DNA of 64,000 nt from contig NZ_QRIL01000003.1 in NCBI RefSeq assembly GCF_003471165.1, positions 115,499 through 179,498 of the forward strand, given 5' to 3'. How positions within the stretch are numbered: the stretch's first letter is position 1; each line of letters opens with the position of its first letter. The notes under the pieces were generated by a model that saw only the letters and a list, made by a program, of their open reading frames with translations, was not told the origin of the DNA and ran no database searches. The translations under genes and the position numbers were made by a program. Positions 35,130 through 44,274 of the stretch are shown here, one piece after another. This stretch comes from Ruminococcus sp. AM22-13. Lineage in GTDB: Bacteria; Bacillota; Clostridia; Lachnospirales; Lachnospiraceae.

Positions 35130-36113
35130 TTATTTTCCTCCTAAAAAAATTTTCTGTATACGGATATCCTTTCCTTCCAGTTTAACCATGCGGTAATTGC
35201 TGGCGATTCGCGAAAAAGTTCGCTCGGAATAAGTATCCGAGAAATTTTCCAGTTTCAGATTTGTTGATATGATCGTAGACTTCCTGCGCATGATACGTTC
35301 GTTTATGCACAAAAACAGCTGGGAAGAGACAAAGCTGTTGGTAAGTTCGGTTCCCAGGTCGTCGATAATCAGCAGATCACTGTCAAATACAAATTCCTCG
35401 CCTTCTGTTTTCTCTCTGGAAAATTTGGATTCTGCAAGCAGATCAAACAGGTCAAATGCGGAAAAATACATTACGCAGTGTGCTGATTCCAGAAGTTCAT
35501 GAGCAATACAGTGGGAAAGAAAAGTCTTGCCTACACCGGTATCACCGTAAAGAAACAGATTCTCGAAAGAATCATCAAAGTTTCTCACGAACCCTCTGGC
35601 TATATCATAAGCCCTTTTGGCTGTCTCCCTTTCGGTCAGCCCTGTGGCTTCGTTCTTCATTGTATCAGAATAGTAATCAAAAGAAAAGTGGTCAAAGTTT
35701 TCTTTTTTGAGAATTTCTTTTAAATTGGACTGTGTGTAGAGCAGCTCAATCTCTGCTTTCTTAAAACAGGTACATTTCTGACTGCCCACATAGCCTGTAT
35801 CCTGGCAGATCGGACACTTATAAGGAAGCTCCAGATAATCCTCCGGATAGGAATTACATACAAGCAGAGCATTGCGCTCCTGAGACAAAAGAGAAATTGC
35901 TGCTTTGAGATCCTCGAGACTGGAAGATTCTCCACTTAAGAGTGCTCTTGCCTTTCTGGCACTTAAAGTTGCAACTTCCTCATCTATCTCGCGGATACGG
36001 GGGATCTTCTCATAAATTTCCTGTGTGCGTTCTTCGAGAATGCGGCGGTTTTGTGATTGCGTCTTGCTGTATTCCCTCATAATTGTATCATACTGATAAT
36101 TCTGTAAAGGCAT
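35130..36113 (-). CDS. DnaC/DnaI-like helicase loader ATPase
   Basis: The 327-residue protein has a helical N-terminus (1-95), a zinc-binding-like CPICQDTGYVGSQKCTCF segment (about 100-117), then an AAA+ domain with Walker A LYGDTGVGKTF and Walker B LLIIDDLGTE, sensor 1 STNL and an arginine finger region SRI. It should load the replicative helicase together with the DnaD-domain protein encoded just upstream. A 143-bp mobile element lies between the two genes. AAAGAAAGGGTGCAGCATT precedes the ATG. Confidence 0.88.
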   Translation of the reverse strand: MPLQNYQYDTIMREYSKTQSQNRRILEERTQEIYEKIPRIREIDEEVATLSARKARALLSGESSSLEDLKAAISLLSQERNALLVCNSYPEDYLELPYKCPICQDTGYVGSQKCTCFKKAEIELLYTQSNLKEILKKENFDHFSFDYYSDTMKNEATGLTERETAKRAYDIARGFVRNFDDSFENLFLYGDTGVGKTFLSHCIAHELLESAHCVMYFSAFDLFDLLAESKFSREKTEGEEFVFDSDLLIIDDLGTELTNSFVSSQLFLCINERIMRRKSTIISTNLKLENFSDTYSERTFSRIASNYRMVKLEGKDIRIQKIFLGGK

Positions 36114-36145
36114 AATGCTGCACCCTTTCTTTTGTTATGTAAAAT

Positions 36146-36288
36146 GTAACTGTTCAGTACCTTCACAGTTACGAGTCAAAATCCATTAAAAATCGCCTTC
36201 GGCGATGGGATTTTGACTTGTATGTCTCGGGATTTTGGCATGTTCATGCCAAAACACCTCGCGGGATAGTAGACTGCTGAATAGTTAC
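36146..36288 (-). mobile_element. MITE-like GTTAC element, 143 bp, identical inverted copy
   Basis: Read on the minus strand this is the same 143-bp sequence as 9558-9700; I found no difference by eye. Flanking octamers are TGTAAAAT (36138-36145) and TGTAAAAC (36289-36296), 7 of 8 matching, consistent with a slightly changed target duplication. It lies between the DnaD-like and DnaI-like genes of a minus-strand operon, so its internal TCGCC-gaa-GGCGA-TTTTT hairpin faces the direction of transcription. Confidence 0.85.
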
Positions 36289-36298
36289 TGTAAAACAT

Positions 36299-37396
36299 CT
36301 ATTGATTCAGCAATTTTTTCTCATATTCACTAAAATCATATTCCCGCTGATGGAAATTATTAAAACGATTTGTAGCAGCCGGCTTAGGCGCGGCGGCTTT
36401 CTTCTGTGTCTTTTTCTCCAGTTTTTGACGCTGGTGCTGTGCATCAAGAAGACGGACATCAGCTAATGTGCGGACATTTTTATCTTTCCATCCGGAAAGA
36501 ATTTTATCCGCATACTGGAAACTTGGCTGTCCGGTGGAGAGGACTGTACGGCTGCAAGCCTCCTGAATAATATCCATAGAAAAGCCATAATCATTAAGCC
36601 AGGTATTCATAAGAGAAATTTCTGTATCTACTGGATTTCGGCCGCTGATTCCCATAGATTTAAAGATAGTGAAGTATTCTTTTGCATAACGGGAGTTAGC
36701 TTCTTTTGCCATAGTGACAGTGGTGATTCCTTCATCTGCCCATGCAAGAGCGACAGTTTCTATGTACCGGATGCTCTTATGTCCGCGGCTGACGCTATAC
36801 TCAATCAGGTATTCAATCAGATCCGGTGAAAACTTCAGCTCATCATAGAAGAATAAGATTTTCTTCATTTCAGTAGGTGTGAGTGTTTTACCGAGATATT
36901 GTTCTGCAATATAAAGGAGCTGCACGATCTCATCGTTCTGCTTTAATTCTTTTACACGGTCTGGTGAGAGTGAAGAAGCTGATCTGGCGGCCGGCTTTGT
37001 GGACGGAGCTGAAACATCAGATGACTGGGCGACAGTATCTTTTGCAACAGAAACTGTCTGAACAGCTGGTTTTGATGAATCAGAAACGTCAGATTTAACA
37101 GGCGGTACGTTCAGAGTAATGTCCGTAATGTCTTCGTTGCTTCTGTAAGTCAGGGTAAGGAGATTTACCTTTTCCCAATATTTCAAGGCGCGGACAATAT
37201 CTCTTTCTGTACAGAAGAAGTGATCTGCCATCTGCTCCAGACTGAAAGGTACGGATGCGTCAGAAAGAAGCCTCAGAAGATAGATGTATACTTTTACAAA
37301 TTCTCCGTTGGCTTCGGGCATATAGTTGTCTATGAAATTGTTTGTTAATACAGTCACTTCCGCATTGCGGGAATTCTGTAATGTGATCATAGCCAT
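36299..37396 (-). CDS. DnaD-domain replication initiation protein
   Basis: The 365-residue protein has an N-terminal winged-helix region (FVKVYIYLLRLLSD..., FCTERDIVRALKYWE), a low-complexity Ser/Pro linker (about 118-150), and one or two DnaD domains (YLGKTLTPTEMKKILFFYDELKFSPDLIEYLIEYS; WLNDYGFSMDIIQEAC), ending in a basic tail. DnaD/DnaB-type proteins remodel origin DNA and recruit the helicase loader, which fits the next gene. Multiple DnaA boxes lie in the upstream gap, suggesting DnaA control; that is inference. Confidence 0.88.
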   Translation of the reverse strand: MAMITLQNSRNAEVTVLTNNFIDNYMPEANGEFVKVYIYLLRLLSDASVPFSLEQMADHFFCTERDIVRALKYWEKVNLLTLTYRSNEDITDITLNVPPVKSDVSDSSKPAVQTVSVAKDTVAQSSDVSAPSTKPAARSASSLSPDRVKELKQNDEIVQLLYIAEQYLGKTLTPTEMKKILFFYDELKFSPDLIEYLIEYSVSRGHKSIRYIETVALAWADEGITTVTMAKEANSRYAKEYFTIFKSMGISGRNPVDTEISLMNTWLNDYGFSMDIIQEACSRTVLSTGQPSFQYADKILSGWKDKNVRTLADVRLLDAQHQRQKLEKKTQKKAAAPKPAATNRFNNFHQREYDFSEYEKKLLNQ

Positions 37397-37455
37397 GAAT
37401 CTCCACTCTCTTTCTTAATAAGCTACAGTTTATCGGTTGTTTTGGGTAATTCAAA

Positions 37456-37502
37456 GTTACTGTGTGACGTGAAGTATGGTATTGAACGGAGTCAACAGTA
37501 AC
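37456..37502 (+). repeat. Short GTTAC-type element, 47 bp
   Basis: GTTACTGTGTG at the left and CAACAGTAAC at the right are inverted ends. No flanking duplication is visible. It lies in the 5' region of the DnaD-like gene. Confidence 0.5.
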
Positions 37503-37571
37503 ACCCTGAATGATAACCTGAATTATAGCACAAGATTTTTTAAAAGAGAATAGGGGATTTTGCCTGAGATT

Positions 37572-37782
37572 TCTTCCACATTTGAATGTGGATAATGTGG
37601 ATAATGTGGAAAGGTGAAATTGTTTATATATTATCGGAAACTAGAAAAATGGCGAATTTTATGGAAAAATGATGTATCACAGGGATAAATGAAGTCGAAT
37701 TATGTAAAGTGACTTGTACACATATAAGTCCACATATTTAAGCGGATAAAAATGTGTATAACAATGTGGATAATGTGGATAA
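37572..37782 (+). promoter_or_regulatory. DnaA-box cluster in a 564-bp non-coding gap
   Basis: Exact TGTGGATAA boxes (inverse of the DnaA consensus TTATCCACA) occur as two head-to-tail pairs without spacing at 37587-37604 and 37765-37782. Near-matches are TGTGGAAAG (37605-37613), TGTGTATAA (37753-37761), CTTCCACA (37573-37580) and AGTCCACAT (37726-37734). AT-rich sequence lies between and beyond them. No dnaA or dnaN gene is in the window, so this is more likely a DnaA-dependent regulatory or titration site for the dnaD/dnaI operon than oriC; this is inference. Confidence 0.75.
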
Positions 37783-37885
37783 GTCACTCAAATACGCATA
37801 AATATGCGTAATACAAAGGGGGATAAATTGTTTATAACTTTTTTCAAAGAATCCTGGCATTCAGTAAAATCCTGCATTTACAATA

Positions 37886-37914
37886 GAAAAATCCCCGGCA
37901 ATAAGCCGAGGACT
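37886..37914 (-). terminator. Intrinsic terminator after murC
   Basis: On the minus strand TCCTCGGC-ttatt-GCCGGGGA is followed by TTTTT. It lies about 45 bp after the murC stop. Confidence 0.85.
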
Positions 37915-37960
37915 TTAACAATCATCTAATATTAAGAAAAAATCTTATAATCTGCCGGCA

Positions 37961-39340
37961 TTATTTACCAAGCAGCTGCTCTCCGATATTTACGACATCT
38001 CCCGCACCCATAGTGATGAGCAAATCACCTTCCTGACAGTTAGAAAGAAGATAATTCTCAATCTCGTCAAATGTCGGGAAGTATTCACATGGAGTTCCAA
38101 GTTCCTGAATTCGTTTCTGCAGATCCTCAGAGGAAATACCAAGAGTATCTGTTTCTCTTGCAGCATAAATATCTGCAACCACTACGTGGTCTGCCAGACT
38201 CAGTGCCTTGGCGAATTCCGGAAGGAGCGCTTTGGTACGTGTATATGTATGAGGCTGGAATACGCACCATAATTTCTTGTGTGGATAATTGTGCGCTGCA
38301 TGAAGAGTAGCCTCGATCTCTGTCGGATGATGTGCATAATCGTCTACGATAGTAACGCCTGCAACTTCACCTTTATACTGGAAACGGCGGTCTGTTCCTG
38401 TGAAGCTTCCAAGTCCTTTAATGATCACTTCTTCGGAAAGACCAAGAAGATGACCAAGAGCGATAGCTGCCAGAGCATTGGAAACATTGTGGATGCCCGG
38501 CACTTTCAGGTAATAGCTGCCAACTTTTACACCATTACGAAGAACAGAGAAGGATGCATGTCCATATTTATCATAAGTGATATCAGCTGCCTGATAATCG
38601 GCATCGTGTTCCAGACCATAAGTGATCACATTACATGGAAGATCGCGGATAATGTCTTCATATTTAGGCGTATCTGCGTTGATGATCAGTGTGCCGTCAG
38701 CAGGAAGAAGTTCTGCAAAACGACGGAAAGAATGACGAATGTCATCAATATCCTTAAAGAAATCCAGATGGTCAGCATCCATGTTCAGGATAATACTGAT
38801 CTTCGGAAAAAAGCTCAGGAAGCTGTTTGTATATTCACAGGCTTCTGTGACAAATGTTTCAGATTCGCCAACCCGGATATTACCGCCGATAGCCGGAAGG
38901 ATACCGCCGACACTGATCGTAGGATCACAGTCTCCTGCAAGAAGAATATGAGATACCATAGAGGTTGTGGTAGTTTTTCCATGAGTTCCGGAAATAGCGA
39001 TCGGTGTATCATAATTTCGCATGATCTGTCCGAGAAGTTCTGCACGTGTAAGCATAGGAAGTCCTTTTTCCTTTGCACAGGCAAATTCCGGATTGTCAGG
39101 ATGGATAGCTGCAGTGTATACGACAACATCTACGTTGTCTGTGATATTTGAGGCACGCTGACCGTAGTAAACAGTAGCTCCTTTTTGCTCAAGTGCCTGA
39201 GTAAGAGGGCTGGATTTGGAGTCTGAACCGGAGATAACAAAGTCTTCTCCGAGAAGAATTTCAGCCAGTCCGCTCATACTGATTCCGCCGATACCGATAA
39301 AGTGTATATGAAGCGGTTTATGAAAATCTATCTGATACAT
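37961..39340 (-). CDS. murC: UDP-N-acetylmuramate--L-alanine ligase
   Basis: The 459-residue cytoplasmic ligase adds L-Ala to UDP-MurNAc, the first amino acid of the peptidoglycan stem. IHFIGIGGISMSGLAEIL at the start binds the nucleotide, ISGTHGKTTTTSM is the ATP loop, and TDRRFQYKG, DDYAHHPTEI are Mur ligase motifs. AAGGAGATTATAGA precedes the ATG at 39340. A 194-bp mobile element lies 29 bp upstream of the start, so the promoter must be inside or beyond it. Confidence 0.96.
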   Translation of the reverse strand: MYQIDFHKPLHIHFIGIGGISMSGLAEILLGEDFVISGSDSKSSPLTQALEQKGATVYYGQRASNITDNVDVVVYTAAIHPDNPEFACAKEKGLPMLTRAELLGQIMRNYDTPIAISGTHGKTTTTSMVSHILLAGDCDPTISVGGILPAIGGNIRVGESETFVTEACEYTNSFLSFFPKISIILNMDADHLDFFKDIDDIRHSFRRFAELLPADGTLIINADTPKYEDIIRDLPCNVITYGLEHDADYQAADITYDKYGHASFSVLRNGVKVGSYYLKVPGIHNVSNALAAIALGHLLGLSEEVIIKGLGSFTGTDRRFQYKGEVAGVTIVDDYAHHPTEIEATLHAAHNYPHKKLWCVFQPHTYTRTKALLPEFAKALSLADHVVVADIYAARETDTLGISSEDLQKRIQELGTPCEYFPTFDEIENYLLSNCQEGDLLITMGAGDVVNIGEQLLGK

Positions 39341-39369
39341 TCTATAATCTCCTTATTAAATATATTTAA

Positions 39370-39563
39370 GTTACTACTCACACACCACTATCCCGCGAGA
39401 TGTTTTGACATAAAAATGCCAAAATTCCGAGATATACTGCGCGAATTTATGCGAATAGCATAAATAAGTTTGCGAAGCAAACGATACTCTTTGGGCCTTG
39501 CGCAAGGAGGTTCATATTTCCTGCATCGCGAAGCGTGTTACTGAGAACAGAGTGAACAGTAAC
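39370..39563 (+). mobile_element. MITE-like GTTAC element, 194 bp variant, perfect 8-bp target duplication
   Basis: The ends are GTTACTACTCACACACC and GTGAACAGTAAC. ATATTTAA flanks both sides exactly (39362-39369 and 39564-39571). The left part shares the core CTATCCCGCGAG and CCGAGATATAC with the 143-bp copies; the right part is a different module (GCGAATAGCATAAAT, TTGCGCAAGG, CATCGCGAAGCGTGTTACTG). It is directly upstream of murC and upstream of glgC on the other strand. The rest of the 39341-39827 gap (39572-39765) is A-rich with no gene. Confidence 0.82.
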
Positions 39564-39765
39564 ATATTTAACTCATTATACTCCCTGTGCCTGAAAATGA
39601 AAAGAGCTTCTTTAAGTATGTCCTACATGATAAAAAAAACAAAAAACGACAATATATATATAAAAAGTGCATAATTATATATAAAGAAACACAGCAAACA
39701 AATGAAAAAACGTGTGCAAAAATAATAAAAAAAATAAATATATCAAACAAAAATTGTAAATAATG

Positions 39766-39794
39766 TTCACTATCGGGGAAAAATGTGCTATAAT
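39766..39794 (+). promoter_or_regulatory. Putative glgC promoter
   Basis: TTCACT (39766-39771) and TATAAT (39789-39794) are 17 bp apart, 34 bp before the glgC start. AT-rich sequence upstream may act as an UP element. Confidence 0.6.
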
Positions 39795-39827
39795 TAAATA
39801 ATCATAATTACAACAAGAGGTGATTGC

Positions 39828-41102
39828 ATGATTAAGAAAGAAATGATAGCCATGCTTCTAGCTGGCGGCCAGGGCAGCAGACTGGGTGTACTGACAGAAA
39901 AAGTAGCAAAACCTGCAGTTTCTTTTGGCGGAAAATACCGCATCATAGATTTTCCGTTAAGTAACTGCATTAATTCGGGTATCGATACAGTAGGCGTATT
40001 AACACAGTATCAGCCTCTCAGGCTTAATACACATATTGGCATCGGTATTCCGTGGGATCTTGACAGAAATGAAGGTGGTGTAACAGTACTTCCACCTTAC
40101 GAGAAGAGTACCAGCAGTGAGTGGTATACAGGAACGGCCAATGCGATCTTCCAGAACATGGATTATATGGAACAGTATAACCCGGATTACGTTCTGATCT
40201 TATCCGGTGACCATATCTATAAGATGGATTACGAAGTGATGCTTGATTTCCATAAAGCGAATAAAGCGGACGTGACAATTGCCTGTATGCCGGTTCCTAT
40301 TGAGGAAGCAAGCCGTTTTGGTATCATGGTAACAGATGAGATGGGAAGGATCACAGAGTTCGAAGAGAAACCGGAGCATCCAAGCAGTAATCTGGCATCC
40401 ATGGGTATCTATATTTTCAGCTGGCCTGCTTTAAAAGAAGCGCTGATGACTTTGAAGGATCAGAGCAGCTGTGACTTTGGTAAACATGTTCTTCCATATT
40501 GTAAGGAGAAAGGTGAGAGACTTTTTGCCTATGAATACAATGGATACTGGAAGGACGTAGGAACACTTGGCTCTTATTGGGAAGCCAATATGGAACTGAT
40601 CGATATCATTCCGGAATTTAATCTGTACGAAGAATTCTGGAAGATTTATACAAAGGGAGATATCATCCCGCCGCAGTATATTTCCGCAGAAGCTGTTACT
40701 GACAGATGTCTGATCGGAGAGGGCGCGGAGATTTACGGAGAAGTACATAATTCAGTAATCGGACCGAATGTTGTGATCGGAAAGGGCAGTGTGATCCGCG
40801 ATTCTATCATTATGCGTAACTCAACGATAGGAGAGGGCGTACAGATGGATAAAGCAATCATTGCCGAGGATGTTACGATCGGAAATAATGTTGTATTGGG
40901 ATGCGGAGAGGAAGCACCGAACGTGCTGAAACCTGCAGTATATTCATTTGGAATCGCTACTGTCGGTGAGCGCAGTGTGATTCCGGATAATGTAAGAATT
41001 GGCAAGAATACAGCAATATCAGGAATTACTACACCTGAGGATTATCCTGATGGTGAGCTGGCCGGCGGACAGGTAATTGCAGCAAAGGACGGTGACAAAT
41101 AA
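39828..41102 (+). CDS. glgC: Glucose-1-phosphate adenylyltransferase, catalytic subunit
   Basis: The 424-residue enzyme makes ADP-glucose for glycogen synthesis. The N-terminal nucleotidyltransferase domain has [20 protein letters not shown], with the Lys that contacts substrate, then [24 protein letters not shown] and [10 protein letters not shown]. The C-terminal third is a left-handed beta-helix ([18 protein letters not shown]). It overlaps glgD by one base (TAATG), as in other Firmicutes where GlgC and GlgD form a mixed tetramer. Confidence 0.95.
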   Translation: MIKKEMIAMLLAGGQGSRLGVLTEKVAKPAVSFGGKYRIIDFPLSNCINSGIDTVGVLTQYQPLRLNTHIGIGIPWDLDRNEGGVTVLPPYEKSTSSEWYTGTANAIFQNMDYMEQYNPDYVLILSGDHIYKMDYEVMLDFHKANKADVTIACMPVPIEEASRFGIMVTDEMGRITEFEEKPEHPSSNLASMGIYIFSWPALKEALMTLKDQSSCDFGKHVLPYCKEKGERLFAYEYNGYWKDVGTLGSYWEANMELIDIIPEFNLYEEFWKIYTKGDIIPPQYISAEAVTDRCLIGEGAEIYGEVHNSVIGPNVVIGKGSVIRDSIIMRNSTIGEGVQMDKAIIAEDVTIGNNVVLGCGEEAPNVLKPAVYSFGIATVGERSVIPDNVRIGKNTAISGITTPEDYPDGELAGGQVIAAKDGDK

Positions 41103-42220
41103 TGAGAGCAATAGGTATTATTTTGGCAGGCGGTAATAATAACCGCATGAGAGAATTATCAAATAAGAGAGCGATTGCGGCAATGCCGATAGCCGGAAGC
41201 TACAGGAGCATTGACTTCGCACTAAGCAACATGGCAAGTTCTCATATCCAGAAAGTTGCTGTTCTGACACAGTACAATGCCCGTTCCCTGAATGAACATT
41301 TAAGTTCATCCAAATGGTGGGATTTCGGACGAAAACAGGGTGGTCTTTTTGTGTTTACACCTACCATCACAAAGGAGAACAGCCTCTGGTATCAGGGAAC
41401 AGCAGATGCAATTTATCAGAACCTGCAGTTCCTTAAGAGTAGTCATGAGCCATATGTTGTAATTGCATCTGGAGATTGTATCTATAAGATGGACTACAAT
41501 AAAGTTCTTGAATATCATATTGCCAAACGTGCAGACGTTACAGTTGTATGTACTACCTGTGATGATCCGAATGAAATCGAGAGATTTGGTGTTCTGCGCA
41601 TGAACGAAGACTGCAGGATTGAAGAATTTGAAGAGAAACCAATGGTTTCTTCCTATAATACAATTTCAACAGGTATTTACGTTATCCGCAGAAGACAGCT
41701 GATCGAGCTTATCGAGAGAGCTGCACAGGAAGGACGTCATGATTTCGTCCAGGATATCCTGATTCGTTATAAGAATCTTAAGAGAATCTACGGATATAAG
41801 ATTGATAAATACTGGAGCAATATTTCTACAGCAGAAGCATATTACAAGACAAACATGGATTTCCTGAAACCGGAGATCAGAAATTATTTCTTCAAACAGG
41901 AACCAACGATTAAGACAAAGATTGATGACCTGCCACCTGCAAAATATAATCCGGGAGCACAGGTTAAGAACAGCCTGGTTGCCAGCGGATGTATCATTAA
42001 CGGTACGGTAGAGAATTCCGTTCTTTTTAAAGACGTATTTGTAGGAAATAACTGCGTTATTAAGAACTCTGTGATTTTAAACAATGTATATCTGGGCGAT
42101 AATACCCATATTGAGAACTGCATTGTTGAAAGCCGGGATACTATTCGTGCAAATTCGTATTACTGCGGCGAGGGAGAAGTGAAGATCGTCGTGGAGAAAA
42201 ATGACAGATATGTATTATAA
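41102..42220 (+). CDS. glgD: GlgD, regulatory partner of glucose-1-phosphate adenylyltransferase
   Basis: The 372-residue protein is a paralogue of GlgC. The nucleotide loop is degenerate (AGGNNNRMRELSNKRAIAAMPI in place of AGGQGSRL...KPAV), and the Lys is replaced by Ala, so it is likely catalytically weak and acts by enhancing GlgC, as shown for the Firmicutes family. The C-terminal beta-helix is kept (NCVIKNSVILNNVYLGDNTHI). Confidence 0.93.
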   Translation: MRAIGIILAGGNNNRMRELSNKRAIAAMPIAGSYRSIDFALSNMASSHIQKVAVLTQYNARSLNEHLSSSKWWDFGRKQGGLFVFTPTITKENSLWYQGTADAIYQNLQFLKSSHEPYVVIASGDCIYKMDYNKVLEYHIAKRADVTVVCTTCDDPNEIERFGVLRMNEDCRIEEFEEKPMVSSYNTISTGIYVIRRRQLIELIERAAQEGRHDFVQDILIRYKNLKRIYGYKIDKYWSNISTAEAYYKTNMDFLKPEIRNYFFKQEPTIKTKIDDLPPAKYNPGAQVKNSLVASGCIINGTVENSVLFKDVFVGNNCVIKNSVILNNVYLGDNTHIENCIVESRDTIRANSYYCGEGEVKIVVEKNDRYVL

Positions 42221-42267
42221 GTAAAAAGCCAGATAGATTCGGTAAAATCGAAAGGAGCTAATATATC

Positions 42268-42555
42268 ATGAATATTACTGACGTGCGTGTGAGAAAGGTA
42301 GCAAAAGAAGGAAAGATGAAGGCAGTTGTTTCCATTACAATTGACGATGAATTTGTAGTACATGATATTAAGGTAATTGAAGGAGAAAAAGGATTATTTA
42401 TCGCTATGCCAAGCCGCAAGGCAACTGACGGAGAATATCGCGATATCGCGCACCCGATCAATTCCGGAACACGTGACAGAATCCAGACAATTATTCTGGA
42501 GAAATACCAGGAAGTCATGGACGCAGAGCCAGAAGAAGCAGTGGCTGCAGAATAA
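42268..42555 (+). CDS. spoVG: SpoVG, RNA/DNA-binding regulator
   Basis: The 95-residue protein starts [11 protein letters not shown] and contains [21 protein letters not shown] and [15 protein letters not shown], all SpoVG signatures. SpoVG affects cell division during sporulation and binds nucleic acid to regulate gene expression. AAAGGAGCTAATATATC precedes the ATG. Its place behind glgCD rather than next to purR-yabJ differs from B. subtilis. Confidence 0.96.
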   Translation: MNITDVRVRKVAKEGKMKAVVSITIDDEFVVHDIKVIEGEKGLFIAMPSRKATDGEYRDIAHPINSGTRDRIQTIILEKYQEVMDAEPEEAVAAE

Positions 42556-42599
42556 CTGGTAAAGAATAAACGTAAAATACTGAAAATAGGTTAAGAGGA

Positions 42600-42639
42600 A
42601 CAGGCATTGTCTCAGAGATGGGATGGTGTCTGTTTTTTT
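42600..42639 (+). terminator. Terminator after spoVG
   Basis: ACAGGCATTGTCTC pairs with GGGATGGTGTCTGT using several G-U pairs, followed by TTTTTTT. Confidence 0.7.
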
Positions 42640-42673
42640 CGTGATAGAAATTTGCCGTGATCTCCTGTTAAAA

Positions 42674-42700
42674 AAGTCCTGTCGTGCGGGCTTCTTTTTT
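42674..42700 (+). terminator. Second terminator after spoVG
   Basis: AAGTCC pairs with GGGCTT around an 8-nt loop, followed by CTTTTTT. With the previous hairpin it gives a tandem stop. Confidence 0.65.
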
Positions 42701-42756
42701 GTAGTATTTAAAATTGTGAAATATTACGTAATTATTACAGAAGTTAATAAAAAGTG

Positions 42757-42784
42757 TTGATTTTTTTACGAAATATGTTATACT
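42757..42784 (+). promoter_or_regulatory. Putative promoter of the 3D-domain gene
   Basis: TTGATT (42757-42762) and TATACT (42779-42784) are 16 bp apart, 33 bp before the start codon. Confidence 0.6.
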
Positions 42785-42817
42785 GAACTTCAGATTAACG
42801 AGAAAGGTGATTAATTT

Positions 42818-44131
42818 ATGAAGAAAAAAGTTTTTTCATTACTGCTGGCAGCAATGCTTACTTTTTCCATGGGAACAACTGCATATGCAACAGAAGATGC
42901 GATAGCTGATATGCAGGCTCAGAAACAGGAAGCAGAAGCCGGACTTGCTCAGGCACAGGCGAACATTGACAGCCTTGAGAGCAAGAAGCAGGAGCTGGAG
43001 AACTATCTGTCTGATTTAAATACACAGTATGAAGATCTGACCAATGCAATCTCAGAACTCAGCATACAGGCGGGAGAGAAAGAGAATGAACTGAATCAGC
43101 TTCACACAGAATTAAAGAAAGCAAAGAAAGCGTTAAATAAACAGTATGACGATATGAAACTTCGTATCCAGTATATGTATGAGAATGGCGGCACATCTGC
43201 ACTGACAACATTGCTGTCATCTAAAGACCTGTCAGAGTTTCTCAACAATGCCGAGAACGTTGCAAAGATTTCGCAGTATGACAGAAATATGCTGGAGAAA
43301 TGCGAGAACCTCCAGAATACAATAAAGGATCAGGAAACTACTGCAAAAGAGGAGAAAGCTTCTATTGATGAACTCCTTGCAGAAAGAGCATCCAAGCAGC
43401 AGGAGGTTCAGGAACTTGCGGCAAGTACCAGCGATAATATCTCTTCTTATGTAAGTCAGATCAGCGCCAGCCAGGAAGAGGCAGCAGCACTGACAGCAGA
43501 GATTAATAATGCGGACAACAGCATTGCCCGGCTGGTACAACAGGCAGAAGAAGAGAAAGCTGCCAGAGAAGCAGCTCAGGCGCAGGCCGAGGCAGAAGCA
43601 GCGGCAGCACAGGAACAGAGCGAAGAAGAGAACTCCGATTCTGAAGATTACGAAGAAGATTCCTATGATACAGAGGAGTCAGGAGATACATATTCAGAGG
43701 AGGAATCGTCAGAAGATACAGTTTCAGAAGATTCTTATAGCGAAGACAGTGATTCTTCTTATGAAGAAAGCACAGACAGCAGTGAAGATACATCTGACAG
43801 TTCTGCATCAGATGACAGCCAGTCATCTTCAGAGAGCGCAGACTCCAGTCAGGGAAAATACCTCGGTAACTTTACACTGACTGCATATTGCAACTGCGCA
43901 CAGTGCTGTGGCACAGCAGGCAACCTGACAGCCAGCGGAACAGTTCCAACAGCAGGACGTACAGTAGCTATGGCAGGCGTTCCGTTCGGAACACAGCTTC
44001 TGATCAACGGAAACGTCTATACAGTAGAAGATCTGGGAACACCTTACGGACATGTAGATATTTTCTTTAACAATCATTCTGATGCATTAAGCTTTGGACT
44101 CCAGTCAGCAGAAGTTTATCAGCTGAATTAA
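42818..44131 (+). CDS. Secreted coiled-coil protein with C-terminal 3D domain
   Basis: The 437-residue protein has a signal peptide (KKKVFSLLLAAMLTFSMGTTAYA), a long coiled coil of the CwlO/PcsB type (about 28-250), a Ser/Asp/Glu-rich linker (about 265-345), and a 3D domain (about 347-437) with FTLTAYCNCAQCCG, TASGTVPTAGRTVAM and VEDLGTPYGHVDIFF. The domain is named for three Asp and is related to lytic transglycosylases. It probably cuts or remodels peptidoglycan during growth or germination. AGAAAGGTGATTAATTT precedes the ATG. Confidence 0.9.
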   Translation: MKKKVFSLLLAAMLTFSMGTTAYATEDAIADMQAQKQEAEAGLAQAQANIDSLESKKQELENYLSDLNTQYEDLTNAISELSIQAGEKENELNQLHTELKKAKKALNKQYDDMKLRIQYMYENGGTSALTTLLSSKDLSEFLNNAENVAKISQYDRNMLEKCENLQNTIKDQETTAKEEKASIDELLAERASKQQEVQELAASTSDNISSYVSQISASQEEAAALTAEINNADNSIARLVQQAEEEKAAREAAQAQAEAEAAAAQEQSEEENSDSEDYEEDSYDTEESGDTYSEEESSEDTVSEDSYSEDSDSSYEESTDSSEDTSDSSASDDSQSSSESADSSQGKYLGNFTLTAYCNCAQCCGTAGNLTASGTVPTAGRTVAMAGVPFGTQLLINGNVYTVEDLGTPYGHVDIFFNNHSDALSFGLQSAEVYQLN

Positions 44132-44147
44132 TTATAAAAATATTCAA

Positions 44148-44181
44148 CAAAAAGAACTCTGATCAAACAGGGTTCTTTTTG
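44148..44181 (+). terminator. Intrinsic terminator after the 3D-domain gene
   Basis: AAAAAGAAC pairs with GTTCTTTTT (plus CT/AG), giving a stem that includes its own T run. Confidence 0.8.
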
Positions 44182-44274
44182 CATTGATGAAATTGTTACT
44201 ATTTTATTGGATTTATTAAGATAAAGTCAGGGATAAAATATCTTTTGGCTCTGTGTATTATATGGGGGAAATAA

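Noticed and set aside
37397..37960. Chromosomal replication origin (oriC)
   Set aside because: DnaA boxes are present but dnaA, dnaN, rpmH and other origin neighbours are absent, so a regulatory cluster is more likely.
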